Source: Bacillota bacterium
Lineage (GTDB): Bacteria; Bacillota; Clostridia; Christensenellales; SZUA-584
Reading direction: 5' to 3'
NCBI GenBank assembly: GCA_023415795.1
Contig: JAEZJG010000006.1
Location: forward strand, 1 to 64,000
Length of the DNA: 64,000 nt
The notes beneath the pieces are model-generated. The model saw only the letters and a program-made list of their open reading frames with translations. It had not been told where the DNA came from and ran no database searches. Position numbers and translations under genes: made by a program. Below are positions 27,337 through 35,840 of this stretch, piece after piece. Position 1 is the first letter of the stretch. Every line of letters starts with the position of its first letter.

Positions 27337-27561
27337 ATGATAAGTATTACAAAAAGCAATGGTGAAATAAGGATATATGTTAATACCGAAGGGATAATAG
27401 CTTTAAAGAGGTATTTATCTGATCTCGAAGATAATAAAGATACACATTTTCATCTGATGACTTCGGCTTGGGGTGGTTATGAATTGTCTGGGAATACTTT
27501 TGTTGCGGACGAAGAAACGGTTAACCAGGTTCTTATACAAAGAGTACCAGTAGAAACATAA
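27337..27561 (+). CDS. Imm32-like immunity protein
   Basis: A 74-residue protein starting MISITKSNGEIRIYVNTEG, with the shape of Imm32 family proteins: a beta strand, EGIIALKRYLSDLED helix, HFHL and a final strand with a WGG/ELSGN turn. GAGGA sits 7 nt before this ATG; a TTG at 27277 would extend it by 20 unsupported residues. It follows two other immunity-like genes, but no toxin, LXG, WXG100 or Rhs gene is in the window, so it would be an orphan. Codon use is more A+T-rich than in the flanking core genes. Confidence 0.5.
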   Translation: MISITKSNGEIRIYVNTEGIIALKRYLSDLEDNKDTHFHLMTSAWGGYELSGNTFVADEETVNQVLIQRVPVET

Positions 27562-27636
27562 GAATCAATAATGAGAACTTATTTGGAATTATAGGCGATT
27601 CATCATAATCGTTAAGACTTGACTAGCAATACGTTG

Positions 27637-27665
27637 TTGACTTTTGCCAGATCGTTGACTATAAT
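27637..27665 (+). promoter_or_regulatory. Sigma-A promoter of rpsU
   Basis: TTGACT (27637-27642), 17 bp, TATAAT (27660-27665), near consensus. The message starts near 27672, giving a leader of about 70 nt. Confidence 0.85.
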
Positions 27666-27683
27666 AATCTAAGCTAAAAACAA

Positions 27684-27730
27684 CTCCCATTTGTCGGTCC
27701 GTTCCGATTTGGTTCCGTGGGATATGGGAG
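27684..27730 (+). promoter_or_regulatory. Structured rpsU leader that can sequester the ribosome site
   Basis: CTCCCAT (27684-27690) pairs with ATGGGAG (27724-27730), closing a 33-nt internal region that itself contains TCGG/CCGA (27694-27697 with 27704-27707). The 3' arm runs into the ribosome site GGGAGGGAGGG. It could allow feedback by S21 or another factor; this is inference from pairing only. Confidence 0.45.
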
Positions 27731-27742
27731 GGAGGGTAACAA

Positions 27743-27916
27743 TTGGCAGAGATACGCGTCGGGGAAAATGAATCCTTAGAAAATGCGCTGAAGAGATTCA
27801 AGCGGCTGACCGCACGGGAAGGCACGCTGGCCGAGCTTCGCAAGCGTGAGCATTACGAGAAGCCCAGTGTAAAGCGCAAGAAAAAGGCTGAAGCCGCTCG
27901 CAAGAGAAAACACTAA
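27743..27916 (+). CDS. rpsU: 30S ribosomal protein bS21
   Basis: A 57-residue small-subunit protein starting at TTG: AEIRVGENESLENALKRFKR, the bS21 signature, with the usual basic tail KRKKKAEAARKRKH. GGGAGGGAGGG precedes the start. In Bacilli and Clostridia rpsU heads the cluster that continues with nfeD, yqfC, yqfD, phoH and era, exactly as here, although yqeY is missing and a terminator intervenes. Confidence 0.95.
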   Translation: MAEIRVGENESLENALKRFKRLTAREGTLAELRKREHYEKPSVKRKKKAEAARKRKH

Positions 27917-27935
27917 TACATATTTTTTGCACACA

Positions 27936-27962
27936 AAACCCGGGGATTCTCCGGGTTTTTAT
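27936..27962 (+). terminator. Terminator after rpsU
   Basis: AAACCCGG (27936-27943), 7-nt loop, CCGGGTTT (27951-27958) and continuing T's. Confidence 0.88.
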
Positions 27963-27997
27963 GTTATATTGATGATCAAGAGTGAAGGAGGCGCGTG

Positions 27998-29305
27998 ATG
28001 AAAAAAAGGCTATATCGTTTGTTCACGCTGGTTGCGGCGGGTGTGGTGCTTTGCGGACTGATGGGCGGCACGGCTCTGGCGGCAGGCGAGGCGGTAACGG
28101 TGATCGAGATACGCGGTGAGGTGAATACCGCGATGACCGGCTATATTTCGGACGCGCTGGATGAGGCAGAGGCGGCAGGAACGCCCGTGGTGCTGGACAT
28201 CGACACATACGGCGGGCAGATACTGGAGGCCGACAACATCAAGAAGCGGCTGCTGGAAGCCACGGTACCGGTGAAGGCATACATCAGCGGCAATGCGCTG
28301 TCTGCCGGAACGCTGATTGCCATATCGTGCGAGGATATTGTGATGGCAGGTTCCGCGGTGATCGGCGCGGCGGAAACCATCCCCAACGATGAGAAGACGC
28401 TGTCCACGTGGGTGGGTATTCTGCGCTCTGCTGCGGAAGCGCGGGGGTATGACGCCAATGTGGTGGCGGCCATGGCAGATAAACGCATCGAGATTGAGGG
28501 TTTGACCACAGCCGGCGAGCTGCTGACACTGAGTGCGGACGCGGCGAAGGCGTGGGGTATATCGGACGGCACGGCGGCATCGCTGGACGACGCACTGAGC
28601 CTGCTGGGTTTCGGCGGTTATACGGTAACGGAAAAGCCGATGAGCTTTGAGGTGCGCGCGGCGCAGTTTCTGACGTCAACAGAGATCGCAAGCATACTGT
28701 TCCTTGTCGCTATTGTGTGCATGGGCATCGAAATATTCACACCCGGCTTTGGTGTGTTCGGCATCGTGTCTCTCATCTGCTTTGGTTTGTATTTCGGCGG
28801 CAGCTTGCTGGCGGGCTATGCGGAATGGTGGAGCGCGGCGCTGCTGCTGGTCGGCATTGTGCTGATCGGCATCGAAATCGTTGTGCCCGGCTTTGGGTTC
28901 TTCGGCATCGCGGGCATCATATCCCTTGGCGCGGGACTGCTTTTTATCTCGCGCGATATTGCCACCTTCCTGACGGTGCTGGCTGTGGGTTTGGTCGGTT
29001 CCGCGGTGCTGCTGCCCATACTGTTCAAGATATTTAAACGACTGGGACTGGTACGCAAGATTGTACTGGGCGGCAACATGCTGGCGGAGGAAGGCTACGT
29101 CAGCCACACGGCTATCGACAGCCTGATTGGTATGGAAGGCGTGGCAGATACGGTGCTGCGACCGGCAGGGGTCGCCATCATCGGGGGAGTGCGGCATGGC
29201 GTGGTGTCTAGCGGCATGTATATTGAGAAGGGGCAAAGCGTGGTGGTGGTGGAGCACACGCCGGGGCGCATCGTGGTGGAGGAGAAACGGGGGTCGGCGG
29301 GTTAA
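27998..29305 (+). CDS. nfeD: NfeD-family membrane serine protease (ClpP class)
   Basis: A 435-residue membrane protein of the long NfeD (YqeZ) type. It has a cleavable-looking signal (about 1-29), an extracytoplasmic ClpP-like protease domain with the serine motif NALSAGTLIA (S102) and a downstream catalytic lysine region, four to five membrane helices (about 230-345), and a C-terminal OB-fold NfeD domain (GMEGVADTVLRPAGVAIIGG). The ATG at 27998 has GAAGGAGGCG upstream; a GTG at 27995 is equally spaced. NfeD proteins usually pair with a stomatin/flotillin (FloA); that partner is absent from this locus. Confidence 0.9.
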   Translation: MKKRLYRLFTLVAAGVVLCGLMGGTALAAGEAVTVIEIRGEVNTAMTGYISDALDEAEAAGTPVVLDIDTYGGQILEADNIKKRLLEATVPVKAYISGNALSAGTLIAISCEDIVMAGSAVIGAAETIPNDEKTLSTWVGILRSAAEARGYDANVVAAMADKRIEIEGLTTAGELLTLSADAAKAWGISDGTAASLDDALSLLGFGGYTVTEKPMSFEVRAAQFLTSTEIASILFLVAIVCMGIEIFTPGFGVFGIVSLICFGLYFGGSLLAGYAEWWSAALLLVGIVLIGIEIVVPGFGFFGIAGIISLGAGLLFISRDIATFLTVLAVGLVGSAVLLPILFKIFKRLGLVRKIVLGGNMLAEEGYVSHTAIDSLIGMEGVADTVLRPAGVAIIGGVRHGVVSSGMYIEKGQSVVVVEHTPGRIVVEEKRGSAG

Positions 29306-29427
29306 GCTAGCTTGAGTCATATTCAAATTCCATGAGTTTGGCGTTTCAGTGGGATTCTCAAGGGAAGAGTCCTTTGAATGGTGGCATTGAGGCAGAGCCT
29401 CCATGGGCTTAGACCTTTGCGGCAGTT
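29306..29427 (+). other. Unexplained structured intergenic stretch
   Basis: About 120 nt with no convincing reading frame, ending at a strong terminator. GGATTCT/AGAGTCC (about 29352-29372) can pair around a CAAGGGA loop, and GGCAGAGCC and GCCTCCATGGGC suggest more pairing. It matches no riboswitch or small RNA I recognise and has no clear promoter. It may be a stable 3' end or a small RNA. Confidence 0.35.
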
Positions 29428-29460
29428 GAAGACGGGTATTAGAGCCGTCTTCTTTTTTTT
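29428..29460 (+). terminator. Strong terminator before yqfC
   Basis: A perfect 8-bp stem GAAGACGG/CCGTCTTC (29428-29435 with 29445-29452) followed by eight T's. Confidence 0.92.
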
Positions 29461-29516
29461 GTTCCCCGTGCATATGAATGAAGGAAAGCATATGCAGACT
29501 AAGTCTGCCGGGGTGA

Positions 29517-29819
29517 TTGAAGTTGAAGAAAGCGCGCAAAATCACACAGGGAATCGCAAAACGGCTGGAGCTGGCGCCTGAGGCAACGGGCTGCCTGCGC
29601 GTCACGCTGATCGACAACACGCATGCGTATATTGAAAACCACCGCGGTGTGCTGGAATATAATACGCGGCGGGTGGTGGTGCGCGCGCAGGACGTAAGCG
29701 TCACCCTCAGCGGTGAAGCGCTGATGCTGGAACGCTTCGGGCGCGAGGATGTGGCGGTGCGCGGCAGCATCTTGCAGGTGCAGTACGAAATCTTAAGCAA
29801 GGGGGCGGATGCTCCTTGA
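29517..29819 (+). CDS. yqfC: Sporulation protein YqfC
   Basis: A 100-residue YqfC-family protein, a small conserved sporulation protein encoded beside yqfD in endospore-formers. The core contains HAYIENHRGVLEYNTRRVVV and ILQVQYEIL, typical of the YabP/YqfC fold. The start is TTG at 29517 (a second TTG is two codons later), with GGGGTGA upstream; no in-frame ATG is available. It overlaps yqfD by 4 nt. Presence of this pair suggests the organism sporulates or descends from spore-formers. Confidence 0.85.
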   Translation: MKLKKARKITQGIAKRLELAPEATGCLRVTLIDNTHAYIENHRGVLEYNTRRVVVRAQDVSVTLSGEALMLERFGREDVAVRGSILQVQYEILSKGADAP

Positions 29820-30979
29820 GAATGTGGAATTTTTTAACCGGGTATGTTATGATACGCGTGGAAGGTCTTTCGCTGGAACGGTTCCTGAACCTAGCGGCGG
29901 AAAACAACGTGTCGGTGTACGACGTGCGCCGTGCGTCCTACACGGTGCTTCACGCAATGGTGAGCCCAAGCGGTCTCAAGAAGCTGCAGCGTGTCGTGCC
30001 GGATAAGTATTCCGTGACGGCGGGCAAAAGCGCGGGGCTGACGGTGGGCGTGAGGTGGCTGACGGGACGCAAGGCGCTGCTGATCGGGCTGGTGCTGGTG
30101 GCGCTGGCGGCGTTTGCGGCATCGCTTTTCGTATGGCAGGTGCGCGTCACGGGCACGGGTTATTGGGAAGCCAAGGAACTGCTGCCCGAACTGGAGCAGC
30201 TGGGGATATATCAAGGCGCGTTTAAGGGCAGTATTGATACCAAGAATGCGGAAACCCGGCTGATCATTGCTCATGACGAGTATGCGTGGATCAATGTACG
30301 CTTCTCCGGCGTGGTGGCGCTGGTGGAGGTGGTGCCTGCCGAGCCCAAGCCCGAGATGGTGGACGACTCGCGCCCATGCAATATCGTGGCGGATAAGGAC
30401 GCGATGATACAGAGCGTTACGGCGCTCAAAGGACGCGCTGCTGTTCAGAAGGGCGATGTGGTGCGCGCGGGTGATGTGCTGATTTCGGGACTGGTCTGGG
30501 ACCCCGGCATGCCGCGCATGCTGTTTGCGGCGCGGGGCGACGTGATCGGCACAGTGTGGTATACCGCGAACGCAGCGGCACCCACAAGGGAGGACGCGCG
30601 GGTACCCACGGGGCGTACGCAGCTGCAGCGGGTGATCTCCCTGGGGGCGGATACCGCACCGGTGGATGCGGACTGCGGCTTTGCGGCGTATGACACAAAG
30701 GAGATTAGCAAATACCCCGTGGTGGGGATGTTTTTGCCCGTTTATATCACAACGCTGGAGCATAGCGAGATACAAACGGTGGCGCAGGACGTGCCGCGGG
30801 ATATGCTCAAGGTATATTTGGAGGAGAGGGCTTATTACGACGCTCAAGGATTGGTGCCCGATGGGGCAAAAATCGTGGGGCATCGCACAATATTCAAGGA
30901 AGAGGAAGGCAGGCTGACCGCCACGGTATACCTCGAAACGCAGGAGGATATCGGCAAGGTGGTTTACCTGGAGGACTAG
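29816..30979 (+). CDS. yqfD: Sporulation membrane protein YqfD
   Basis: A 387-residue YqfD (SpoIV-associated) protein: a cytoplasmic N-terminus (RVEGLSLERFLNLAAENN), one membrane helix near residues 85-107, and a large extracytoplasmic part beginning with a POTRA-like segment (YWEAKELLPELEQLGIYQGAFKG in shorter pieces) and ending with a conserved beta region. The start is TTG at 29816, with GGGGGCGG upstream; an ATG two codons later is also possible. Sits between yqfC and phoH, as in Bacillus. Confidence 0.88.
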   Translation: MRMWNFLTGYVMIRVEGLSLERFLNLAAENNVSVYDVRRASYTVLHAMVSPSGLKKLQRVVPDKYSVTAGKSAGLTVGVRWLTGRKALLIGLVLVALAAFAASLFVWQVRVTGTGYWEAKELLPELEQLGIYQGAFKGSIDTKNAETRLIIAHDEYAWINVRFSGVVALVEVVPAEPKPEMVDDSRPCNIVADKDAMIQSVTALKGRAAVQKGDVVRAGDVLISGLVWDPGMPRMLFAARGDVIGTVWYTANAAAPTREDARVPTGRTQLQRVISLGADTAPVDADCGFAAYDTKEISKYPVVGMFLPVYITTLEHSEIQTVAQDVPRDMLKVYLEERAYYDAQGLVPDGAKIVGHRTIFKEEEGRLTATVYLETQEDIGKVVYLED

Positions 30980-30984
30980 GCGAA

Positions 30985-31962
30985 TTGGAAACAGGCAATA
31001 TTGAACTCGGCATCGAGGTGGACAACCTGGAGCAGCTGATCGCGCTGTTTGGTTCATTTGACGAGAATCTCAAGGCGATCGAGAAGGAGACAGGCGCGAA
31101 CATCATCGCGCGCAACACGCACGTGGCCATATACGGACGTCGCGAGGATGCCGAGCTGGCCAAGGTGGTAGTGGACAAGCTGCTTTGCATGATACGCAGG
31201 CATGAGCGTGTGGATCTGTCGCGCATACGGTACGCGGTGGAGCTGGCACGTGAGGGCAACGCGGACGCGATTGAGGAGATCATGGCGGACGTGATTGCCA
31301 TCACCAGCAAGGGGCGGCAGGTAAAAAGCCGCACCATCGGGCAGAAGCGCTATGTGAAGGCGATGCGCGAGCACACCGTCACGTTTGCCATCGGTCCGGC
31401 GGGCACGGGCAAAACGTATCTGGCAATGGCAATGGCCGTGGTGGCGCTCAAGAACAAAGAGGTGGAGCGCATCATACTGACGCGGCCGGCGGTGGAGGCG
31501 GGCGAGAGCTTGGGGTTCCTGCCGGGCGATCTGCAGAACAAGGTGGACCCGTATTTGCGTCCCTTGTACGACGCGCTGTACGACCTGCTGGGCGGCGAGG
31601 TGTACCAAAGGCTGTCGGAACGCGGCGTGATCGAGGTGGCACCGCTGGCCTACATGCGTGGGCGTACGCTGTCCGACGCGTTCATCGTGCTGGACGAGGC
31701 GCAGAACTGCACCGAAGAGCAGATGAAGATGTTTCTCACGCGGTTTGGTGAAAATGCGCGTGTGGTGGTGACGGGTGATATTACGCAGATTGATCTGCCC
31801 AAGGAGAAGAAGAGCGGACTCAAGCAGTGCATCAGCATACTTGAGGGCGTGGAGGGCATCAGTATACAATATCTCACACATCGCGATGTGGTGCGTCACG
31901 AGCTGGTGCAAAAGATTATACAGGCCTACGAAAGATACGAAAAGACGACTCAGAGGAGGTAA
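30985..31962 (+). CDS. phoH: PhoH-family ATPase (YbeZ)
   Basis: A 325-residue PhoH-like NTPase associated with RNA metabolism and ribosome maturation together with YbeY. It has an N-terminal KH-like segment (about 1-70), Walker A GPAGTGKT at 137-144, and Walker B FIVLDEAQNCTEEQMKMFL. The start is TTG at 30985, with GGAGG about 10 nt upstream. The name comes from an E. coli phosphate-starvation gene; the gene has no visible Pho box here. Confidence 0.94.
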   Translation: METGNIELGIEVDNLEQLIALFGSFDENLKAIEKETGANIIARNTHVAIYGRREDAELAKVVVDKLLCMIRRHERVDLSRIRYAVELAREGNADAIEEIMADVIAITSKGRQVKSRTIGQKRYVKAMREHTVTFAIGPAGTGKTYLAMAMAVVALKNKEVERIILTRPAVEAGESLGFLPGDLQNKVDPYLRPLYDALYDLLGGEVYQRLSERGVIEVAPLAYMRGRTLSDAFIVLDEAQNCTEEQMKMFLTRFGENARVVVTGDITQIDLPKEKKSGLKQCISILEGVEGISIQYLTHRDVVRHELVQKIIQAYERYEKTTQRR

Positions 31963-31965
31963 CGG

Positions 31966-34131
31966 ATGAGCCAGGATGCGTCGGCAAAACGGGCAGTACC
32001 GAAGAAGCGGGTGCTCATTTCCGCTGTGATCGGCACAATCGTGCTGCTGATTGTATTTGCGCTGGTGGCGCTGATTATCACACCCGTCAAATACGATATC
32101 GCGGTGGGAGAGGTGGCTCCGTCCACCATCACGTCCAGCCGCGATATCACCGACGAGATATCGACACAGGCGCTTCGGAAGGAGGCTTCTGAGGCAGTTG
32201 CGGACATATACGCGCAGGATGCCGGAGTCTCGGCGCAGGCAGAGGAGAGTATATCCCGCTATTACGCGGCTGCGGCACAGCAAGCTGCGGCAATGCAGGA
32301 TGAATATGTATCGCAGTTCGTTAAAAACAACGGCTACGGCATGACGCAGGAATCCTACCGATCCATATTTGAGCCTGCCGAGGTGGACTGGGACAGCTTT
32401 CTGACGACGGCGATGCGGCAGAAGGTGCGTGCGGCGCTGGAGGATGAAACGATGCCCTCTGCTGCTATAATCGCACTGGCATCAATGGACAGCGACCAGA
32501 TAAACGGCATGGCACAGACGGTGAAGAATACGGCGGCGGACATACTGTCACAGGGCATTATGACGGAGCAGCTGACATCGGCGCAAAACGATGCGGAGGG
32601 TATACTTCGGCAGAATTACGCTGATCCGGGTACACTGTATCTGGCGTACTATCCTGTGGAGAAATTTCTGAAGCCCAACATGGTATTTGATGAAGCCGGA
32701 ACACAGCAGGCGCGAGAGGCGGCGGCGGATAAGGTGCAGCCCATCATCTACAAGCAGAATCAAACGGTGGTGCTGGCGGGTGAGGTGGTTACCGAGCAGC
32801 AGATGGCGGTGCTCACGGCGCTGGGCGTGGTGGGCAGCGACGGTGTGGACTATTCGTTGTATGCGGGCATGTTGCTGCTGCTGACGCTGGTGTTCGCGGT
32901 ATACGGCATGTATCTGTATCAGTTTGAGTCTAAGGTTCTGGCAGACACACGCAAGCTGCTGGTGCTGGCATCCATCGTGGTGGTGATCGCCGCGATATCC
33001 GTTCCGCTGGCACGGCTGGACTCGCGTATTGTGCCTGCTCTGTTTGGCACGATGCTGGCGTGTGTGTTGGTGTCCCAAAAGAGCGCGCTGGCGTTTAACG
33101 TGTTTTTGTCAGTGATTGCGGGCATCATATGCTCGTGGAACTCGGGGCTGCTCAGCGAAACGATGACGCGTACAATGATGGTGACGCTGATCGGCGGCAG
33201 CGTATCGGTATTCTCGCTGTACAAACCGGGGCACCGGGGTGCGCTTATATTCGCGGGGCTGCTGTCAGGCCTGGCGGGTGTTGCAGTGACGACGCTCTTC
33301 GGCGTGGTGGGTACGGCGGGTGTTAAGCTTGAATCGCTGCTAAATGACGGCGTGTTTGCACTGGGCAGCGGCCTGCTGTCCGGCATGCTGGCAATCGGTA
33401 CGCTGCCTATTTGGGAAGCGGTGTTTCGCGTATCCACACCGGCCAAGCTGCTGGAGCTCTCCAATCCCAACCATCCGCTGCTCAAGCGGATGTCCATAGA
33501 AGCGCCGGGCACGTATCACCATAGCATACTGACGGCAAACCTTGCGGAGGCGGGTGCGGACGCGGTGGGCGCAAACGCCCTGCTGTGCCGTGTGGGAGCG
33601 TATTATCACGATGTGGGCAAGCTGAAGAATCCGCGTTTCTTTAAGGAGAATCAGCGTGGCGAGAATCCGCACGATCTGATGGACCCGCGCGAGAGCGCAA
33701 AGATTATTACCGCGCACCTAAACTACGGCCTTGATATGGCGCAGAAATATAAGCTGCCGCGTGATGTGCAAAAGATTATCGCACAGCACCACGGAGACGG
33801 TGTGGTTCCGTATTTCCTGCACAAGGCACTGGAGGCGGGCATGGAGCCGGTAGAGGAACAATTCCGCTATCGGGGAACAAAACCGTCCAGCAAGGAAGCG
33901 GCGATTGTGATGCTGGCAGATACCGTGGAAGCAGCGGTGCGCAGTATGGGAGACCCGGATCGTGAGCAGGTAAAGGACATGGTCGAAAAGCTGATTCACG
34001 CTCGATTTACCGACGGACAGATGGACGACAGCCCGCTCAATCGGCGGGATATGAGTACGCTGGGCAAAGCATTTTTAAGCGTGTATGACGGCGCGCTGCA
34101 TGAGCGTGTCAAATACCCGGGACAGGAGTAA
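31966..34131 (+). CDS. pgpH: 7TM-HD phosphohydrolase (PgpH/YqfF type)
   Basis: A 721-residue membrane protein. It has an N-terminal helix (about 20-42), a long extracytoplasmic 7TMR-HDED domain, about seven membrane segments (about 285-480) and a cytoplasmic HD domain with H548-D549 in YYHDVGK and further metal ligands (HHSILTANLAEAGA upstream, AQHHGDG downstream). PgpH homologues in Listeria degrade cyclic di-AMP; that role is inferred here from architecture. AGGAGG lies before the ATG, 3 nt after phoH. Confidence 0.9.
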   Translation: MSQDASAKRAVPKKRVLISAVIGTIVLLIVFALVALIITPVKYDIAVGEVAPSTITSSRDITDEISTQALRKEASEAVADIYAQDAGVSAQAEESISRYYAAAAQQAAAMQDEYVSQFVKNNGYGMTQESYRSIFEPAEVDWDSFLTTAMRQKVRAALEDETMPSAAIIALASMDSDQINGMAQTVKNTAADILSQGIMTEQLTSAQNDAEGILRQNYADPGTLYLAYYPVEKFLKPNMVFDEAGTQQAREAAADKVQPIIYKQNQTVVLAGEVVTEQQMAVLTALGVVGSDGVDYSLYAGMLLLLTLVFAVYGMYLYQFESKVLADTRKLLVLASIVVVIAAISVPLARLDSRIVPALFGTMLACVLVSQKSALAFNVFLSVIAGIICSWNSGLLSETMTRTMMVTLIGGSVSVFSLYKPGHRGALIFAGLLSGLAGVAVTTLFGVVGTAGVKLESLLNDGVFALGSGLLSGMLAIGTLPIWEAVFRVSTPAKLLELSNPNHPLLKRMSIEAPGTYHHSILTANLAEAGADAVGANALLCRVGAYYHDVGKLKNPRFFKENQRGENPHDLMDPRESAKIITAHLNYGLDMAQKYKLPRDVQKIIAQHHGDGVVPYFLHKALEAGMEPVEEQFRYRGTKPSSKEAAIVMLADTVEAAVRSMGDPDREQVKDMVEKLIHARFTDGQMDDSPLNRRDMSTLGKAFLSVYDGALHERVKYPGQE

Positions 34132-34134
34132 AAT

Positions 34135-34563
34135 ATGAAGCTGGATATCACATGGCAGGGCATTGAGCCCGACAAAAATATTCAAAAGACTGCGGCGAAG
34201 GCTGCCAAGGCCGCTGCAAAGGCAGAGGGCATGAAGGGCGGCGCTTCGTTGCTGTTTACGGACGATGAGGCTGTCCGCGAACTGAACAACCGTTATCGCG
34301 GGCTGGACAGCACCACGGATGTGCTGTCGTTTCCGTCCGGTGAAGCGGGCTTTTTGGGAGATATTGCGATTTCAGTGCCGCGCGCGCAGCAGCAGGCGGA
34401 GGAATATGGACACCCGCTGGCGCGTGAGGTGGCGTTTCTGACGGTGCACGCGATGCTGCATCTGTTCGGTTATGACCACATTGAGCCAGCGGACGAGGAG
34501 AAAATGCGCGCACGCCAGCGCGAAATACTAAAGATTGCGGGGTATGAGGTGCATGAAGCATGA
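34135..34563 (+). CDS. ybeY: rRNA maturation endoribonuclease YbeY
   Basis: A 142-residue metalloprotein acting in 16S rRNA 3'-end maturation and ribosome quality control. The zinc motif HxxxHxxGYDH is at H105, H109 and H115 (HAMLHLFGYDH), with the conserved NNRYRGLDSTTDVLSFP upstream. It follows pgpH by 3 nt and overlaps cdd by 11 nt. Confidence 0.95.
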   Translation: MKLDITWQGIEPDKNIQKTAAKAAKAAAKAEGMKGGASLLFTDDEAVRELNNRYRGLDSTTDVLSFPSGEAGFLGDIAISVPRAQQQAEEYGHPLAREVAFLTVHAMLHLFGYDHIEPADEEKMRARQREILKIAGYEVHEA

Positions 34564-34954
34564 GGAGCTGTTAAAAGCGGCGGAGCAGGCGAAGGAAGGC
34601 GCATACGTGCCCTATTCGCGGTTTAGAGTAGGGGCGGCGCTGCTGGGCAAAAGCGGGCGCGTATATACCGGCGCGAACGTGGAAAATGCATCGTATCCCG
34701 TAACGTGCTGTGCGGAGCGGGTGGCGTTGTTTAAGGCGGTGACGGAGGGCGAGCGCGACTTTGAAGCGATCGCCGTAACGTCCGACTCGGGAGACCTGAC
34801 GTGGCCGTGCGGCGTGTGCCGTCAGGCACTGGCTGAGTTTGGGTTGAAGCTGGACGTGATTGCGTCTAACAGTGAACTGGAAAACATGACTATGAAGCTG
34901 GAGGAGCTGCTGCCGCAGGCTTTTACCGGCAAGGAGATGGAGTATTTAAAGTGA
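34553..34954 (+). CDS. cdd: Cytidine deaminase
   Basis: Homotetramer-type cytidine deaminase, 133 residues, which salvages (deoxy)cytidine to uridine. Zinc ligands are C53 in TCCAER with the proton-shuttle E55, and C86 and C89 in PCGVCRQ; FRVGAALLG and GANVENASYP are also present. The ATG at 34553 has GAGGTG immediately upstream within ybeY. The diacylglycerol/undecaprenol kinase gene dgkA, usually between ybeY and cdd, is missing. The cdd stop overlaps the era start. Confidence 0.95.
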   Translation: MKHEELLKAAEQAKEGAYVPYSRFRVGAALLGKSGRVYTGANVENASYPVTCCAERVALFKAVTEGERDFEAIAVTSDSGDLTWPCGVCRQALAEFGLKLDVIASNSELENMTMKLEELLPQAFTGKEMEYLK

Positions 34955-35835
34955 CACATCAATCGGCATTTATCGCGGTGGTGGGGCGTCCTAACGCGGG
35001 CAAGTCCACACTGGTCAACCGCATCGTGGGGGAAAAGGTGGCTATCGTGTCCATGAAGCCCCAAACGACAAGGAATCGGATTACAGGCGTGCTTTCGGGA
35101 CACGATTTCCAGATGGTGTTCGTAGATACGCCGGGCTTGCACGACCCTAAAAACAAGCTGGGCGAGTACATGATGAAAACGGCGCTGGATGCCACGCGCG
35201 ACGTGGAGGCGGTGCTGTTTATGGTGGACGCGAACCGCGGCGTTACAGAAACTGATCTCGAAATATTGGGGCGGCTGATTAAGGGCGGGATGCCGGTGGT
35301 GGCCGTCGTCAACAAAACAGACAAGGCGGGCAAACAAAAGAGCATCGATGCCGTCAATGCCTTGCAGGAGGCCGGTCAGGAGCAGGTGCTTCAGATATCC
35401 GCTAAGATGGGCGACGGTGTGGACGAGCTGGTGCTGGTGCTCAAGAATTACCTTGTGCCCGGACCACGTTACTACCCGGACGACGAGTATACCGACCAGC
35501 CGGAGCGCGTGATTGCCGCGGAGATGATCCGCGAGAAGGCACTGTATCTGCTGGATGAGGAGGTGCCGCATGGCATCGGCGTGCTGGTGGAGCGTGTGAG
35601 CTACCGCGAAGATAAGGACATCACGGACGTGTCTGCCATTATCATCTGTGAGCGCGAGAGCCATAAGGGCATCGTGGTGGGCAAGGGCGGCAAGATGATC
35701 AAACGCATCGGCACAGAAGCACGCAAGGATCTGGAAATGCTGTTTGGCACCAAGGTGTTTTTAGAGCTGTTCGTGAAGGTGAAGGAGAACTGGCGTGACA
35801 GCGCGCGCATCATGCGTGAGCTGGGTTACGAATAA
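34951..35835 (+). CDS. era: GTPase Era
   Basis: GTPase that binds the 16S rRNA 3' end during 30S assembly. The 294-residue protein has the G1 motif GRPNAGKST (about 11-19), DTPG, NKTD, and a C-terminal KH domain with GIVVGKGGKMIKRIGTEARK. The start is GTG at 34951, overlapping cdd by 4 nt. Confidence 0.96.
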   Translation: MTHQSAFIAVVGRPNAGKSTLVNRIVGEKVAIVSMKPQTTRNRITGVLSGHDFQMVFVDTPGLHDPKNKLGEYMMKTALDATRDVEAVLFMVDANRGVTETDLEILGRLIKGGMPVVAVVNKTDKAGKQKSIDAVNALQEAGQEQVLQISAKMGDGVDELVLVLKNYLVPGPRYYPDDEYTDQPERVIAAEMIREKALYLLDEEVPHGIGVLVERVSYREDKDITDVSAIIICERESHKGIVVGKGGKMIKRIGTEARKDLEMLFGTKVFLELFVKVKENWRDSARIMRELGYE

Positions 35836-35840
35836 ACGGC

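Noticed and set aside
29306..29427. A T-box or known riboswitch upstream of yqfC
   Set aside because: The T-box core and other riboswitch consensus sequences I know are absent.
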